7,500 nt of DNA, taken from Bacteroidota bacterium. Lineage in GTDB: Bacteria; Pseudomonadota; Alphaproteobacteria; Puniceispirillales; Puniceispirillaceae. Of the stretch, positions 7,371 to 7,500 are shown piece by piece. Within the stretch, counting starts at the first letter, position 1, and every line of letters begins with the position of its first letter. The translations under genes were made by a program, and so were the position numbers. The DNA lies in NCBI GenBank assembly GCA_009936825.1, contig JAACDV010000302.1, positions 1 to 7,500 on the forward strand, in the 5' to 3' direction. The notes under the pieces were generated by a model. It had not been told where the DNA came from. It was given only the letters and a program-made list of their open reading frames with translations, and made no database searches.

Positions 7371-7407
7371 ACCTCGATATTTGAGGTTCCTGCGGGGGCT
7401 CCCCGCA
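7371..7407 (+). terminator. Two small hairpins between serC and serA
   Basis: ACCTC (7371-7375) pairs with GAGGT (7383-7387), and three bases on TGCGGGG (7391-7397) pairs perfectly with CCCCGCA (7401-7407) around GCT. The second stem is strong, but no T-run follows directly; the nearest are TTTT at 7422-7425 and six T at 7446-7451. It may be a partial terminator, a processing site that sets the serC:serA ratio, or an mRNA-stabilising structure. Full termination is unlikely if serA depends on the serC promoter. Confidence 0.35.
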
Positions 7408-7451
7408 CCAATAAGTCCCTATTTTACGAGCGCCCGGCTTTGGGGTTTTTT

Positions 7452-7457
7452 AAGGAG
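7452..7457 (+). promoter_or_regulatory. Ribosome binding site deciding the serA start
   Basis: AAGGAG is close to the ideal Shine-Dalgarno. It lies only 2 bases before the ATG at 7460 but 8 bases before the in-frame GTG at 7466. The spacing therefore favours GTG as the start. Confidence 0.75.
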
Positions 7458-7465
7458 ATATGATT

Positions 7466-7500
7466 GTGCCAAAAGTTCTGATCAGCGATAAGCTCAGCCC
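7466..7500 (+). CDS. serA: D-3-phosphoglycerate dehydrogenase, first codons only
   Basis: The first 11 codons read (M)PKVLISDKLS, the typical N-terminus of alphaproteobacterial SerA, and the gene runs off the window. SerA oxidises 3-phosphoglycerate to 3-phosphohydroxypyruvate, the substrate of SerC, which fits its place directly after serC. GTG 7466 is preferred over the in-frame ATG 7460 because of ribosome-site spacing and the family N-terminus. Identification rests on a short peptide plus context. Confidence 0.8.
   Translation, partial: MPKVLISDKLS

Noticed and set aside
7391..7407. A firm intrinsic terminator call for the serC-serA hairpin
   Set aside because: The stem is good but no T-run follows it directly, so it is kept only as a low-confidence structure.
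1..7500. CRISPR arrays, insertion sequences, phage genes, tRNA or rRNA genes
   Set aside because: No spaced repeat array, transposase, long terminal inverted repeats or RNA gene pattern was seen; the coding content is housekeeping throughout.

Overview
The window is a run of housekeeping genes, all on the + strand: tilS (5' end outside the window), ftsH, folP, glmM, serC and the first codons of serA. I recognise every gene from protein motifs visible in the translation. The gene order, the Methanosarcina-type SerC paired with serA, the FtsH N-terminus and the N-terminally extended FolP all point to an alphaproteobacterium. Moderate GC and compact spacing would fit a marine lineage such as SAR116/Puniceispirillales, but that placement is inference and was not tested.

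Layout: positions 1-1368 hold tilS (tRNA-Ile lysidine synthetase), open from the first base of the window. A 122-base gap with a 15-base dyad leads to ftsH (1491-3404, membrane AAA+ zinc protease). folP (3425-4516, dihydropteroate synthase) follows after only 20 bases. A 161-base gap (4517-4677) contains a direct repeat, overlapping alternative hairpins and a weak promoter candidate. Next comes glmM (4678-6045, phosphoglucosamine mutase). A 136-base gap (6046-6181) has an AT-rich palindrome, a good -35 element and a GC-rich hairpin just ahead of serC (6182-7357). The 108-base gap between serC and serA holds two small hairpins and a strong Shine-Dalgarno that favours a GTG start for serA at 7466.

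Functionally, tilS-ftsH-folP-glmM groups tRNA decoding, membrane protein quality control, folate synthesis and the entry step to UDP-GlcNAc (peptidoglycan and LPS precursors). serC-serA is a separate serine-synthesis unit that probably has its own promoter and leader. The only ordinary gaps are the four intergenic stretches, and each carries some inverted-repeat structure. No mobile element, CRISPR array, tRNA, rRNA or phage gene was seen.

I found no new biological system. The best leads are the structured leader before serC (possibly the known alphaproteobacterial serC RNA motif), the palindromic region before glmM, and departures from the usual GlmM motif sequence at its N-terminus and C-terminal phosphate-binding loop.
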